A stretch of DNA of 32,391 bases from an uncultured Bacteroidia bacterium (GCA_902790635.1 CADASN010000013.1:1-32391), one strand, 5' to 3'; positions 16,736-25,114 are shown, counted from the stretch's first letter. Made by a program: numbers and translations. The notes: generated by a model not told the origin, from the letters alone.

Positions 16736-17005
16736 TCAGTTCTCCAGCAGTTTTATACACCTGTCAATCTCACGGATCAGCTTGTTTATGCGATCTTTGG
16801 CATCGGCCGGGTCGCCGGCTGCCTGGAAAGCACGCATCAACTCGAGATTGTCTATCTGTTGGTTCAAATCAGTTATCTGCTCCTTGTATCGCAGGCACTT
16901 CTCCTCACTCGCAGCAAGCCGGCCCGCCAAGTTGTCCGCACGCTGCTTTTCAGCCTCGTACTGGGCAACCAATTTGGCGATATTTGACTTAATATCTTCA
17001 AGCAT
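16736..17005 (-). CDS. Small coiled-coil protein upstream of zapA
   Basis: An 89-residue, almost fully helical and charged protein (heptad-like spacing through KLVAQYEAEKQRADNLAGRLAASEEKCLRYKEQITDLNQQIDNLEL). It has no signal peptide and no enzyme motif. Position and size recall a ZapB-type division helper that works with ZapA, but this is inferred from context only. It is the first gene of the zapA transcript; ATG 17005 follows the promoter box by 27 bases. Confidence 0.75.
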   Translation of the reverse strand: MLEDIKSNIAKLVAQYEAEKQRADNLAGRLAASEEKCLRYKEQITDLNQQIDNLELMRAFQAAGDPADAKDRINKLIREIDRCIKLLEN

Positions 17006-17032
17006 ATCGGATAATGCCTAATCTACAATATG

Positions 17033-17040
17033 CAAATATA
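17033..17040 (-). promoter_or_regulatory. Bacteroidetes -7 box for the coiled-coil/zapA transcript
   Basis: Minus-strand TATATTTG between the terminator of the nucleotidyltransferase gene and the ATG at 17005. Confidence 0.6.
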
Positions 17041-17041
17041 A

Positions 17042-17070
17042 GAAAAAAACAGAGATTGTCAAATCTCTGT
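17042..17070 (-). terminator. Intrinsic terminator of the nucleotidyltransferase gene
   Basis: A 9-bp stem (17049-17057 with 17062-17070, ACAGAGATT arms) around a 4-base loop, followed on the minus strand by a T-run at 17042-17049. The stem includes the last codons and the stop of the gene it ends. Confidence 0.8.
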
Positions 17071-17790
17071 GATACCTTTATACGTCTCGCAGACACGCCG
17101 GTAACTTTCCAGGTTGCCTATATCATAACGATGGCCGGGCATCTCCATCGCGTGGACGGGCGAGCGACCCGAAAGCCAGGCCAGGAAGGAACCCGGTGCA
17201 TCCGTCCCGCAACCGGAATCGATTCCCTCACGGACCCTTCGCGCATCTTTCCGGGTATAATAGTAAAAAGGCGGACAGCACCAGTGACTCAGCGGGATCT
17301 CCGGCTTCTCGATCATGGCGAGAACCTTATCCTGTGCATCGATGCGCACATTGGCACTTTTGTGCAGGCGGGCCTCATCCGGCTCATAATAACGCATGAC
17401 GCAGGAAGTGCCTTTCTCCAAGGCATAATCCATGAAACGACGGAGGCTGAAGTCCAGGACATTGTCCCCGGCGATGACCAGCATGTCATCATCCAGCTGG
17501 AGTTTGTCAATGGCAAACTGGATGTCACAGACGGCACCCAGACGTGTCTCATTGGAAGTCGTCCCGTCATCAACGACCGTCACGCCGGCAGGCGCCCACT
17601 GCTCGAACACCGGCGCAAACTTATGGTTGGAGATCACGACAAACTGATCGACCAGGCCAGACCGGGCAATATCATCAATCAACCAGTCCAGGATCGTCTT
17701 GTCACCAACTTTCAACAGCGGCTTCGGGAAATTCTCCGTCAACGGGTAGAGGCGGGTGGCATATCCTGCAGCAAGAATCAAACATTTCAT
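17059..17790 (-). CDS. Sugar-phosphate nucleotidyltransferase
   Basis: A 243-residue RmlA-like NTP transferase that would join a sugar-1-phosphate to a nucleotide for cell-surface polysaccharide precursors. The nucleotide-binding signature is at the N-terminus (LAAGYATRLYPLTENFPKPL, residues 6-25), with IAGDNVLDFS near 107-116 as the metal-binding Asp region and MIEKPEIPLSHW near 165 for sugar binding. The C-terminus ends ...HRYDIGNLESYRRVCETYKG, typical of the family. It lacks left-handed helix or LicD domains. The exact sugar cannot be read. It is transcribed alone: a promoter box at 17811-17818 and a terminator overlapping its own stop. Confidence 0.85.
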   Translation of the reverse strand: MKCLILAAGYATRLYPLTENFPKPLLKVGDKTILDWLIDDIARSGLVDQFVVISNHKFAPVFEQWAPAGVTVVDDGTTSNETRLGAVCDIQFAIDKLQLDDDMLVIAGDNVLDFSLRRFMDYALEKGTSCVMRYYEPDEARLHKSANVRIDAQDKVLAMIEKPEIPLSHWCCPPFYYYTRKDARRVREGIDSGCGTDAPGSFLAWLSGRSPVHAMEMPGHRYDIGNLESYRRVCETYKGITEI

Positions 17791-17810
17791 CTCGAAAACA
17801 ATTTACACCA

Positions 17811-17818
17811 CAAAGATA
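17811..17818 (-). promoter_or_regulatory. Bacteroidetes -7 box for the nucleotidyltransferase gene
   Basis: Minus-strand TATCTTTG, 20 bases before the ATG at 17790 and directly after the terminator of the OmpA gene. Confidence 0.65.
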
Positions 17819-17819
17819 C

Positions 17820-17856
17820 AAAAAAACAGACCTGCGAAGCATAAGCTCCGCAGGTC
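17820..17856 (-). terminator. Intrinsic terminator downstream of the OmpA-family gene
   Basis: A 12-bp stem (17829-17840 with 17845-17856, GACCTGCG arms, one G-T pair) with loop TTAT on the minus strand, then seven T residues. It ends the DUF3869-OmpA transcript. Confidence 0.85.
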
Positions 17857-17884
17857 CCAAGGAATAATATTTATCTAAAGAGAA

Positions 17885-19051
17885 TTACTTCGTCTTGATA
17901 ATAACAGTACGGCTGAGAACGTCGTTGTTGAAGAAGATCGGATCAACACCACCGTGAGGGTTGATGGAGAGCTTGCTGGCAGGGACACCCTGGCTTACGA
18001 GGTAGTCCAGAACAGCCTTTGCACGCTTCTCGGAAAGGTTCTGGTTGGTCTTGGCAGAACCCGTCTTCTTGTCGGCGTAACCGTCGATCGTGAAGTTGGA
18101 GTCGACACCCTTGATGCCCTCGGCGAAGAGGTTCAGGCGAGCCTTGTCAGCCTGGGTGAGGTCAGCCTTACCCTTGCTGAAGAACACAGCGGTAGAGGAA
18201 GGGATCTCCTTGTTGACGATCTTCTCGACCTCCTTGATGACAGTCTCGGTCTTCGTCTCGGTCTTGATGACCGGGTGATCCTTGGCATACTGCTCGGCGA
18301 GCTTCTGGGCAGCCTCCTTGGAGATGTAACCGGCAGCGGCAGCGGCAGCAGCAGCGCGGGCATACTTGCCATGCTTGCCACCGATGGTCCAGATGGCGTT
18401 GAGGGTCAGACGGCCGGTGCCTTCGCCCTTGCGATACTGGCTGGCGTCACCGAAGACGGACGGGGTGATCCCGAAGCGGCCTTCGAGAGCGATCTCGATA
18501 GCGTCGGTGATGTTGTAGCCGAGGCCGAGACCAGCGGTCGCACCAAAGCGAGCCTTAGCCTTGTTGGTAGCAGCGGTGTTCTCCTCAACCAGCACAAAGT
18601 TGCCAGCGGTGGAACCACCCTTGAACATGGTACCCACAGAAGAGATATTCATGCTCGGGCCGACGAAAGCATAGACATCGAACTTGGCAAGGTCATCAGC
18701 GAAGATGTTGCTGAAGTTGACCATGGCATCCAGATTGAGTTCGCCGAAGAGTTTGTTCTTCTTGGAATAGAGCGTACCCATCGTACCGTAGTTGATGGCG
18801 TTGCCAGCCTTGGCATCGAGGGTCTGGAAAGGACCGCCGATGACACCGCGAACACCGAGGATCGGGGTAACATACTTACCGAACATGATGTTGCCGTAGA
18901 AGGAAGGGGTGTTGAAGCCACCGTTGTTGACGGAGATGATACCGCCACCGACACCGACGAACCAGTCATTCCCCTTGTAAGTCTGCTGGGCATTCGCAGC
19001 AAACATACCTGCTGCCAGCGCAAGAGACAGTGCGAGAACTTTAAGTTTCAT
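17885..19051 (-). CDS. OmpA family outer-membrane protein
   Basis: A 388-residue outer-membrane protein. A signal peptide (MKLKVLALSLALAAGMFAANAQ) precedes an N-terminal beta-barrel rich in aromatic and glycine strands (residues 25-225). An alanine run (AAAAAAAA near 236) and a Lys/Glu/Thr-rich linker (KTETKTETVIKEVEKIVNKE) follow. The C-terminal OmpA domain has FTIDGYADKKTGSAKTNQNLSEKRAKAV, holding the Asp and Arg that bind peptidoglycan. It probably links the outer membrane to the cell wall. It lies 43 bases after the DUF3869 gene with no terminator between them, so they are likely co-transcribed. Confidence 0.92.
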   Translation of the reverse strand: MKLKVLALSLALAAGMFAANAQQTYKGNDWFVGVGGGIISVNNGGFNTPSFYGNIMFGKYVTPILGVRGVIGGPFQTLDAKAGNAINYGTMGTLYSKKNKLFGELNLDAMVNFSNIFADDLAKFDVYAFVGPSMNISSVGTMFKGGSTAGNFVLVEENTAATNKAKARFGATAGLGLGYNITDAIEIALEGRFGITPSVFGDASQYRKGEGTGRLTLNAIWTIGGKHGKYARAAAAAAAAGYISKEAAQKLAEQYAKDHPVIKTETKTETVIKEVEKIVNKEIPSSTAVFFSKGKADLTQADKARLNLFAEGIKGVDSNFTIDGYADKKTGSAKTNQNLSEKRAKAVLDYLVSQGVPASKLSINPHGGVDPIFFNNDVLSRTVIIKTK

Positions 19052-19094
19052 ATCTTGATTCTTTTAAATTCGTTAAACAAAGGAGCCTGAAGAA

Positions 19095-20141
19095 TTACTC
19101 GGAGAAGATGATACCACCACCGGCGTTGGAGGAGCCACCAGCGTGACCCTTACCGGGGACATAGTGAGAATAGATCGGATACGAAATCTCATAATCATGA
19201 GAATAAGTATGCTCATAGACATGCGGCTGGCCATGCTCATCGTGGCCATGGGTGAAGACCGAGTGATAAGAGGTGTGGGAAGAAGTGCCGTGGCCGACAA
19301 GGTGCACAGGCATACCCAACTCAACCTCCTCAGCAACCTGCGTATTCTCAGCAAGGACCATGAAGGTACCGGCGACGACTTTCTCGCTGCCCTTGGTAGC
19401 GATGACCTCATAGGTCTGCTCGGTCAGGTAAGCCTTCTGCCAGGCAGCCCACATACCGTAAGCGGAAACCTTGAAATCAAGGACACCTTCGCCCAGGTCA
19501 ACCTCGAGATCCTCGAAAGGATATGCATAAGCGTCAACAACCGGCTTGAAAGCATCGAAGTTGTAGCTGATAGCAGCAACCTCGGACTTCATCCACATAT
19601 TGTAGGTAACCTTACCCGTCAGGATATAATCGCTGTCGTTGAGATACCAGGTATCGATATCAATCTCGTTGTGCTTGTAAGCGTGATCATAGGTATCGTA
19701 GTGAGGATTGTCAAGGAATTTGACATCCCAAAGCGTCTGCTCAGGAGTACCAGGCACCATCTCGAAGGTCCAGTCACCAGGCTGGTCGCCAACCGGCCAC
19801 TGCACATTGACGCTACCAACGCCACCGGCGATGACATCAGGGACAGCAACGCTCATGGTGCGGGTCTTCTCGGCAAGCTTCGGGGTGGAAGCGGTGACCG
19901 TAATGGTCTGGGCAGGAACAGCCGAGTTCTCGGCAGCCTCGAAAACGATAGAGTTACCGGAAACGGTACCGGCAGTCGAAGAAGCGATGGATGCGTCGGC
20001 ATAGGCATTGCCTGCCAGATCCACGAATTGTACGTTGACGGTAAGTTTGGCACCGGCAACCTTGAATGCAGTCTCAATCTGCTCAGGCTGGCAAGCGGCA
20101 AATACACCTACTAACGCGATGAGTGAAAAAAACTTTTTCAT
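19095..20141 (-). CDS. DUF3869 lipoprotein with histidine-rich C-terminus
   Basis: A 348-residue surface or periplasmic lipoprotein. The lipobox is VFAAC (MKKFFSLIALVGVFAACQP, cysteine at residue 17), followed by a DUF3869-type N-terminal domain (AFKVAGAKLTVNVQFVDLAGNAYADA) and Ig-like strands. The middle contains aromatic, acidic stretches. The last 60 or so residues hold 12 histidines, mostly spaced 1-4 apart (for example FTHGHDEHGQPHVYEHTYSHD), ending in a glycine-rich tail. Function is unknown; metal binding is a reasonable guess for the tail. Start ATG 20141 is chosen for the lipoprotein signal; it follows an 84-base leader containing a hairpin. Confidence 0.85.
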   Translation of the reverse strand: MKKFFSLIALVGVFAACQPEQIETAFKVAGAKLTVNVQFVDLAGNAYADASIASSTAGTVSGNSIVFEAAENSAVPAQTITVTASTPKLAEKTRTMSVAVPDVIAGGVGSVNVQWPVGDQPGDWTFEMVPGTPEQTLWDVKFLDNPHYDTYDHAYKHNEIDIDTWYLNDSDYILTGKVTYNMWMKSEVAAISYNFDAFKPVVDAYAYPFEDLEVDLGEGVLDFKVSAYGMWAAWQKAYLTEQTYEVIATKGSEKVVAGTFMVLAENTQVAEEVELGMPVHLVGHGTSSHTSYHSVFTHGHDEHGQPHVYEHTYSHDYEISYPIYSHYVPGKGHAGGSSNAGGGIIFSE

Positions 20142-20194
20142 TTCTTTAAAATAAATATTAAACATTAAACAAATTTTCTTTTGCCCATAGTCAC

Positions 20195-20216
20195 GCATGC
20201 CCATATCGGGACATGC
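20195..20216 (-). other. Hairpin in the 5' leader of the DUF3869 gene
   Basis: GCATG-T-CCC on the minus strand can pair with GGG-CATGC around a GATAT loop (one bulged base). It sits between the promoter box and the start codon; role unknown. Confidence 0.45.
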
Positions 20217-20230
20217 TACTTTACAGTTGA

Positions 20231-20262
20231 CAAAGATACTTCAAGAAAAAGAAAAAACCAAA
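20231..20262 (-). promoter_or_regulatory. Promoter for the DUF3869-OmpA transcript
   Basis: Minus-strand TATCTTTG at 20231-20238 with TTTG at 20259-20262, a 20-base spacer: a full match to the Bacteroidetes -33/-7 consensus and the clearest promoter in the window. Confidence 0.8.
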
Positions 20263-20277
20263 TAATTCTGAAAAATT

Positions 20278-21537
20278 TTATTTTGTTTCCTGCAATACAC
20301 TATTTATATAATAAGGGTTATAGTAATTCTTTGTCATGATATTGTCGTCTACCTCGGTCCGGTACTCATAATAGTATCTTTCCTCATTGTTGGCATTGTA
20401 TGCCATGCCGATCTGACCGGAGGTCGTGATGCGCGGAATATAGCCGTGCCGCTTCATCTTGTAAGGCGGCAGCGCGATCTGGAAACGGAAGCCGCCGTTG
20501 GTCTTGGTCACGTATCCACCCTGCGCATCGGAATGGGTCATATTGTACCAGGTCCAGGGAATCCCAGGCGGGATATGATGTCCTTTTATCGCATAAAAAC
20601 CAATCGAGCAGTGACGGAAATGGCGAACCATCTCAAATTTGAAACCATAGTCACCACGCATAAAATTAATCGCACGCAAGGAAAACTGTGTCTTCAAGGC
20701 AGCGTTATAGTAATTGGCCCCGACATTGAAACGGAAAATGGGCTCAATGGCATGTTTCCAGATAAAACCCTCAAAGTGAGCCAGGGTAGTAATCAGCCCC
20801 AACTGCGCATCAACGGAGAATCGCTCGTTGGGAAAAACATAGGAGGTTTCCAAGGCGATTCCAGCCGTATCATTGGAAAACTGGCCTATCGTAACCTTGC
20901 CCTGGATATTCAGGTGCCAGGGATCCCGGAACCGCTGGGACAATGAGATAAAGCCAGGATGAATCAGATAAGGGTCCTTGCTGGTATGCATATCTGAAAA
21001 CACCGGAAGCACAAGCTGATACGTGAGACGCGCGCCCGGCCACAGATCGACATGGATGGCAGGACTGAGCTTCCATGTCGACTGGTAGACCTGGTTGATG
21101 ATCAGATTCTGCAAATCAACCTGGGGATAGATCATGATATCCACCTTGGCAAAAGAGTTATTGAGCTTGGGCTGCCTGCGGACGGCATCCCAGGAAGCAT
21201 CCAAGCGCTTGGTCGTACTCCATGCACCATTATTATATGTAAGGGTAAGCTCGGGTACTTTGTGTGAAGTACCGATGACCTTGACCGGTTTGGACTGATC
21301 CAACCCGGCAGACTCGATAAGCCGGGCGGCATAGGCGAAACCTTCCGCCGGGATCTTGAACCGATCATTCTCGATGGTAAAGACCGTGAAGTCCTCTGTC
21401 TCGATCGCCCGCACGTTTGCAAAGCCCTCTTCAGCGAGCAGACGGGCCGTATTCTCGACGGCCTCGGATGTCTGGTTCTGCGCCAGGGCAACCCAGGGAG
21501 CCAGCAGACAGAGCAGGTACAGGAAAGGTTTTTTCAT
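20278..21537 (-). CDS. Outer-membrane protein, YjbH-like
   Basis: A 419-residue secreted protein with signal peptide MKKPFLYLLCLLAPWVALA. The N-terminal part reads LLAEEGFANVRAIETEDFTVFTIENDRFK, a pattern seen in YjbH-type proteins of Bacteroidetes linked to exopolysaccharide export. The rest has alternating hydrophobic and aromatic strands that fit an outer-membrane beta-barrel, for example WHLNIQGKVTIGQF and FRFQIALPPYK. The YjbH assignment is from pattern memory and is tentative. The frame is open to 21561, but the promoter box at 21559 lies inside that version, so ATG 21537 is preferred. Confidence 0.65.
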   Translation of the reverse strand: MKKPFLYLLCLLAPWVALAQNQTSEAVENTARLLAEEGFANVRAIETEDFTVFTIENDRFKIPAEGFAYAARLIESAGLDQSKPVKVIGTSHKVPELTLTYNNGAWSTTKRLDASWDAVRRQPKLNNSFAKVDIMIYPQVDLQNLIINQVYQSTWKLSPAIHVDLWPGARLTYQLVLPVFSDMHTSKDPYLIHPGFISLSQRFRDPWHLNIQGKVTIGQFSNDTAGIALETSYVFPNERFSVDAQLGLITTLAHFEGFIWKHAIEPIFRFNVGANYYNAALKTQFSLRAINFMRGDYGFKFEMVRHFRHCSIGFYAIKGHHIPPGIPWTWYNMTHSDAQGGYVTKTNGGFRFQIALPPYKMKRHGYIPRITTSGQIGMAYNANNEERYYYEYRTEVDDNIMTKNYYNPYYINSVLQETK

Positions 21538-21558
21538 AAAAATCTCTTTGGCAAAATA

Positions 21559-21566
21559 CAAAGTTA
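21559..21566 (-). promoter_or_regulatory. Bacteroidetes -7 box for the YjbH-like gene
   Basis: Minus-strand TAACTTTG, 21 bases before ATG 21537; overlaps the stop codon of the preceding gene. Confidence 0.55.
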
Positions 21567-22241
21567 GTATTTTTTCAGGACTTCCGTTGTCTCGAGCTTC
21601 AAATTCTTGTCATAAGTATCGTGACGGACATAGCCGATCCCGCGGGCATACCAGGTCTCGCCGGTCGTCGTCCGGTTGCGGCCCGGACCACGCTCCACCT
21701 TGTGCTCCCGCACCACGATACAGTCGAAAGTGCCCGCGGGAACCGTGATGCGCTCTTCGCGGAGAACCTGCCGCTCCGTGACCTCCGTTTTATATTTCAA
21801 ACCGTGCACCGTGACGACCGAACGGGCGTCCGGGAGCACGTCGCCGGGGCGCATATCAGCCGGCAGGAGTGTCGGCTCCCCGGCCGAGACGATCTCCGCG
21901 TTCGGGAACATGTTGGAGAAAACAGCCTTCATCGTACCTCCGACATCCATCCGCACGCTTCCGTCCCGCTCGACCAGCACGCTCATCTCCGACGGTCCCC
22001 CATACATGGGCGAACCGTTGGGCTTGTTCAGCGCGAAAGTATAATCCACGCGGGAAAGCGTCCCTTCAGCATGCACGTCCCCGATGATCCAGGTGGTGGT
22101 GCGCTCCAGTTTACCGGAAGCGGCAACCCGCCTCTCATAGAAAAGCGTGCGCCCCTGCTGCATGCAGAAATACGGCTCACCCGCCCAGGCGGAAAGCCCC
22201 CAAAGCAAAAGGCACGCGACAGCCGTAAACAATTTCTTCAC
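21564..22241 (-). CDS. Secreted TapB/DUF3108-like protein
   Basis: A 225-residue periplasmic protein. The signal peptide runs VKKLFTAVACLLLWGLSAWA. The remainder looks like the DUF3108/TapB-type beta fold: FYERRVAASGKLERTTTWIIGDV, then VTERQVLREERITVPAGTFDCIVVREHK, then GETWYARGIGYVRHDTYDKN. Family members are uncharacterised secreted proteins. The start is uncertain. The GTG at 22241 gives a clean signal peptide; the ATG at 22310 would add 23 unlikely residues. A CATCTTTG box ends four bases before the GTG, so the transcript may have no leader. Confidence 0.72.
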   Translation of the reverse strand: MKKLFTAVACLLLWGLSAWAGEPYFCMQQGRTLFYERRVAASGKLERTTTWIIGDVHAEGTLSRVDYTFALNKPNGSPMYGGPSEMSVLVERDGSVRMDVGGTMKAVFSNMFPNAEIVSAGEPTLLPADMRPGDVLPDARSVVTVHGLKYKTEVTERQVLREERITVPAGTFDCIVVREHKVERGPGRNRTTTGETWYARGIGYVRHDTYDKNLKLETTEVLKKY

Positions 22242-22245
22242 AATA

Positions 22246-22253
22246 CAAAGATG
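22246..22253 (-). promoter_or_regulatory. Possible -7 box abutting the TapB-like start
   Basis: Minus-strand CATCTTTG differs from TAnnTTTG at the first base and lies immediately before the GTG at 22241. Confidence 0.3.
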
Positions 22254-22376
22254 CAAAAAAATCCGTATTTCGCTGCGTCCGTTACGAATTTGATGCAGAA
22301 TTTGAAACATCTGTCATTCAGTATTTCGGATTTGCTCCTTTTTCCGTATCTTGCATGTCGAACCAAACTTTGACCC

Positions 22377-23060
22377 ATGGAAGCTTCAGTCCCCTTTCCC
22401 TCGCCGGGCCCTCCGGCCGGTTCCTGCACGGACGCTACACAGGACAGCCCTTTCTGGGCACTCCAGACGCCTGCCGACCTGGCCGGTACGCTCTTCTCGA
22501 ACCGGGAAGACTTCATCTTCGGAATGAACCTGACCGCGGTTTGCGTTGCACTGTATCCGGATCTACGGCTACTTACCTTCACCCTGGTCAGCAACCAACT
22601 GCTCTTCCTGCTGTCCGGGGCGCAAGAGACTGTTGTACTGTTTTTCCTAAGTTACAAGAAGCGCCTGAAGCGCTACCTGTCAGACCGCTTCCGCTACCCG
22701 GACCTGGCCCGGCTGGAGCCTGGACTGACGATGATCCGTGATCCGCAGACGCTCCGTCAGGAGATCCTCCGGATCAATGGCTACGGCGCCTCCGGACAGC
22801 CTGGGTACACCCCTTATTCCTATCCTTGGAGTGCCGGCATCCTGTATTTCAATCCATTGATCCTGAAACTGCCCAAGGTCCCCTTTTCCAGCCTGTCGCA
22901 GGCGGAGCGGAGAAGGATCTCCCGCAGCCGCCTGCTGCCCCTGCCCAGGTCGTATCTGGTCTACCAGGGGATCATCGCCCCTTCATCGTACTGCGCCATC
23001 AGCGAGGGCGAATCCTGTTTTCGGGACGCCCGGCAGTATTTCCGGCTCCTGAGCCAGTAG
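22377..23060 (+). CDS. Y1/IS200-type transposase relative without the HUH histidines
   Basis: A 227-residue protein that follows the layout of Y1-type (REP-associated) transposase-like proteins: LFSNREDFIFGMNLTAVC (residues 39-56), a hydrophobic strand LLTFTLVSNQLLFLLSG (65-81), a basic helix FLSYKKRLKRYL, and a later block LRQEILRINGYGA with YTPYSYPWSAGILYFNP (144-160). In active enzymes the strand carries N-H-x-H; here the same place reads N73-Q74-L75-L76-F77, so both metal-binding histidines are replaced. It has no flanking transposon ends that I can see and stands alone between divergent genes. It is therefore probably a domesticated, non-catalytic relative. The family link rests on pattern recognition. 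Confidence 0.6.
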   Translation: MEASVPFPSPGPPAGSCTDATQDSPFWALQTPADLAGTLFSNREDFIFGMNLTAVCVALYPDLRLLTFTLVSNQLLFLLSGAQETVVLFFLSYKKRLKRYLSDRFRYPDLARLEPGLTMIRDPQTLRQEILRINGYGASGQPGYTPYSYPWSAGILYFNPLILKLPKVPFSSLSQAERRRISRSRLLPLPRSYLVYQGIIAPSSYCAISEGESCFRDARQYFRLLSQ

Positions 23061-23071
23061 AAGGCTGGATC

Positions 23072-25114
23072 CTACTTCAAATCAAATACGTAGATATCGA
23101 AGCAGTACGGGGCCAGGGTGACTTCCACCGAACGGTCGTTCGAGCGGAGCTGGGCGCGTGTGGGAATGGTACCGGCCGCGCGTGCCGCCTCGGCAGCCGT
23201 GCGGACTTCCGCCGCGAAGGGACCGCTCACCGGAGCGATCCGGTCGGGAGCGTCCAGGGCGTTGTCTTCGTAGAGCCTGTCGGTCGTGAAGCGGACCCGC
23301 TCGGCGGGGACTACGGTCCGGCCTTTCTTCAGGCCAGAGAAGTTCAGTGCCACCGTCCGCGGCGCATCACCGGTATTGACCACCTTGACATAGACCTTGT
23401 CGCCGTCAATCACGGAACTGGCAAACAGCCCCTCCTGCCCCTCGGCGCCGGATACGGAAGCGCCATCCATCGTGGTCTTGAGCACGTTTTGTCCCTTGTA
23501 GGCGGAATACAACTGCTGGACATGCCAGCTGGCCGTCCGGAAGGAGTTCAGGTTGTCGTACCAGATCAGGTCCGGACGCCACTGCCAGCCCTCCACATGG
23601 GCGAAGAGCGGAGCGTAGGTAGCCATGTGCACCAGGTCGGCGTTCCGCTCCAGGCCGGTCATAAAGGCCGCCTCAAGCAGCGAAGCATAGAAGTGATTGA
23701 GTTTTCGGCCGCGGGCATGGCAGGCGTATTCGCCCGCGAAGACCCGGGGACCTTTGCGGTCATAGTTATCGTAGCGCGCTCCTTCCCGAAGGAACCAGTC
23801 GTACGGACGGTAGAAATGCTCATCCACGAGATCGGCACCCAGGCGGCGCATCTCAGGCCAGAGGTAGTCAAACTGCTTACCCTCGGAGTCGGGGCCGGAG
23901 GAGCCGACGAGTTTGATCTCGGGATGCGCAGCACGGATGGCCTTGACGAAAGGCTCCAGATGCGCGGGATACTCCGGACCCCACTGCTCATTGCCGATGC
24001 CGAGGTATTTGAGATTGAAGGGGGCCGGATGGCCCATTTCGGCGCGGAGCGCACCCCAGCGGGTGTCCGTCGGGCCGTTGGCGAATTCGATCAGGTCCAG
24101 GGCATCCTGGATGTAGGGGTCCAGCTCGGCCACGGGTACGTGCGCGTCCGGGGAATCATTCTGGAACTGGCAGGCCAGGCCGCAGCTCAGGATCGGAAGC
24201 GGCTCGCTGCCAATCTCTTCGCTGAGCTGGAAGAATTCGAAGAATCCCAGGCCGTAGCTCTGGAAATAGTCCGGGAAGAAACGGTGCGGGAAGGTGTATT
24301 CCCAGCGGTTCTCGTTGAGCGGCCGGTTCTCGACGGGACCGACGGTGTTTTTCCAGTTGTAGCGGGTATCCAGGTCAGTCCCCTCGACGATGCAGCCTCC
24401 CGGGAAGCGGAAGATGCCGGGATGCAGGTCAGCGAGCGCCTGGGCCAGGTCCTTGCGCATACCGTTGCGGTGTCCCATCCAGGTATCGGTCGGGAACAGC
24501 GAGACGTGCTCCAGGTCCACCGTCACGCCCCGGGACTCCAGGAAGATGCGCAGGGTAGCCTTGGGATCGGTCCGGGCGGACTTCATCACCACCTCGTACT
24601 GGCGCCACTCGCGGGAATCGACCTTGATGTGTTCCCGGGTGAAGAACTGCTCTTCGCCCATCGAGGCGGTATCGACAAACTCGATGCGGAGCGTCGCCTC
24701 CCCGCCTGCAGGAACGCGGGCCCACACGCTAAAGCGGTAGGTGTCGCCTTCCTTGAGGCCGATGCCGAAGAATCCTTCGTTGTCAAGACCGGTCCACTTA
24801 TGGGCATGTCCGGGATCGATGAGGCGCACGTAGTGCGGATTGCGGTCGAAGGGGCCGTCGTCCCGGACCTCGACCCGCCCGAAAGCCTTCCAGCCCTGCA
24901 GGGCATCCTGGGGGAACTCGAAGGAGCGGTTCTTGACGAGTTCGGCATACAGGCCGCCGTCCGCCGCGAAATTGATGTCCTCGAAGAAGATACCGTACAT
25001 GGTCGGCTGGATCGGGGCTCCCGGTTTGGCCAGGTTGATGTCGATGGTGCGGGCGGAAACCCCGGCCGTCAGGGCCATTGCCACGCCAAGGGCGAAGATT
25101 TTGTCCAATTTCAT
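23072..25114 (-). CDS. GH51 alpha-L-arabinofuranosidase
   Basis: A 680-residue secreted glycosidase of family GH51 that removes arabinofuranose from arabinan or arabinoxylan. A signal peptide (MKLDKIFALGVAMALTAGVSA) is followed by MYGIFFEDINFAADGGLYAELV (residues 39-60) and a carbohydrate-binding (CBM4/9-like) insert near 70-205. The catalytic barrel has the acid/base E376 in GIGNEQWGPEY and the nucleophile E462 in FAGEYACH. A C-terminal beta-sandwich ends the protein. The frame is open to 25150, but ATG 25114 starts the signal peptide. It is divergent from the GH2 gene, sharing a 77-base promoter region. Confidence 0.93.
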   Translation of the reverse strand: MKLDKIFALGVAMALTAGVSARTIDINLAKPGAPIQPTMYGIFFEDINFAADGGLYAELVKNRSFEFPQDALQGWKAFGRVEVRDDGPFDRNPHYVRLIDPGHAHKWTGLDNEGFFGIGLKEGDTYRFSVWARVPAGGEATLRIEFVDTASMGEEQFFTREHIKVDSREWRQYEVVMKSARTDPKATLRIFLESRGVTVDLEHVSLFPTDTWMGHRNGMRKDLAQALADLHPGIFRFPGGCIVEGTDLDTRYNWKNTVGPVENRPLNENRWEYTFPHRFFPDYFQSYGLGFFEFFQLSEEIGSEPLPILSCGLACQFQNDSPDAHVPVAELDPYIQDALDLIEFANGPTDTRWGALRAEMGHPAPFNLKYLGIGNEQWGPEYPAHLEPFVKAIRAAHPEIKLVGSSGPDSEGKQFDYLWPEMRRLGADLVDEHFYRPYDWFLREGARYDNYDRKGPRVFAGEYACHARGRKLNHFYASLLEAAFMTGLERNADLVHMATYAPLFAHVEGWQWRPDLIWYDNLNSFRTASWHVQQLYSAYKGQNVLKTTMDGASVSGAEGQEGLFASSVIDGDKVYVKVVNTGDAPRTVALNFSGLKKGRTVVPAERVRFTTDRLYEDNALDAPDRIAPVSGPFAAEVRTAAEAARAAGTIPTRAQLRSNDRSVEVTLAPYCFDIYVFDLK

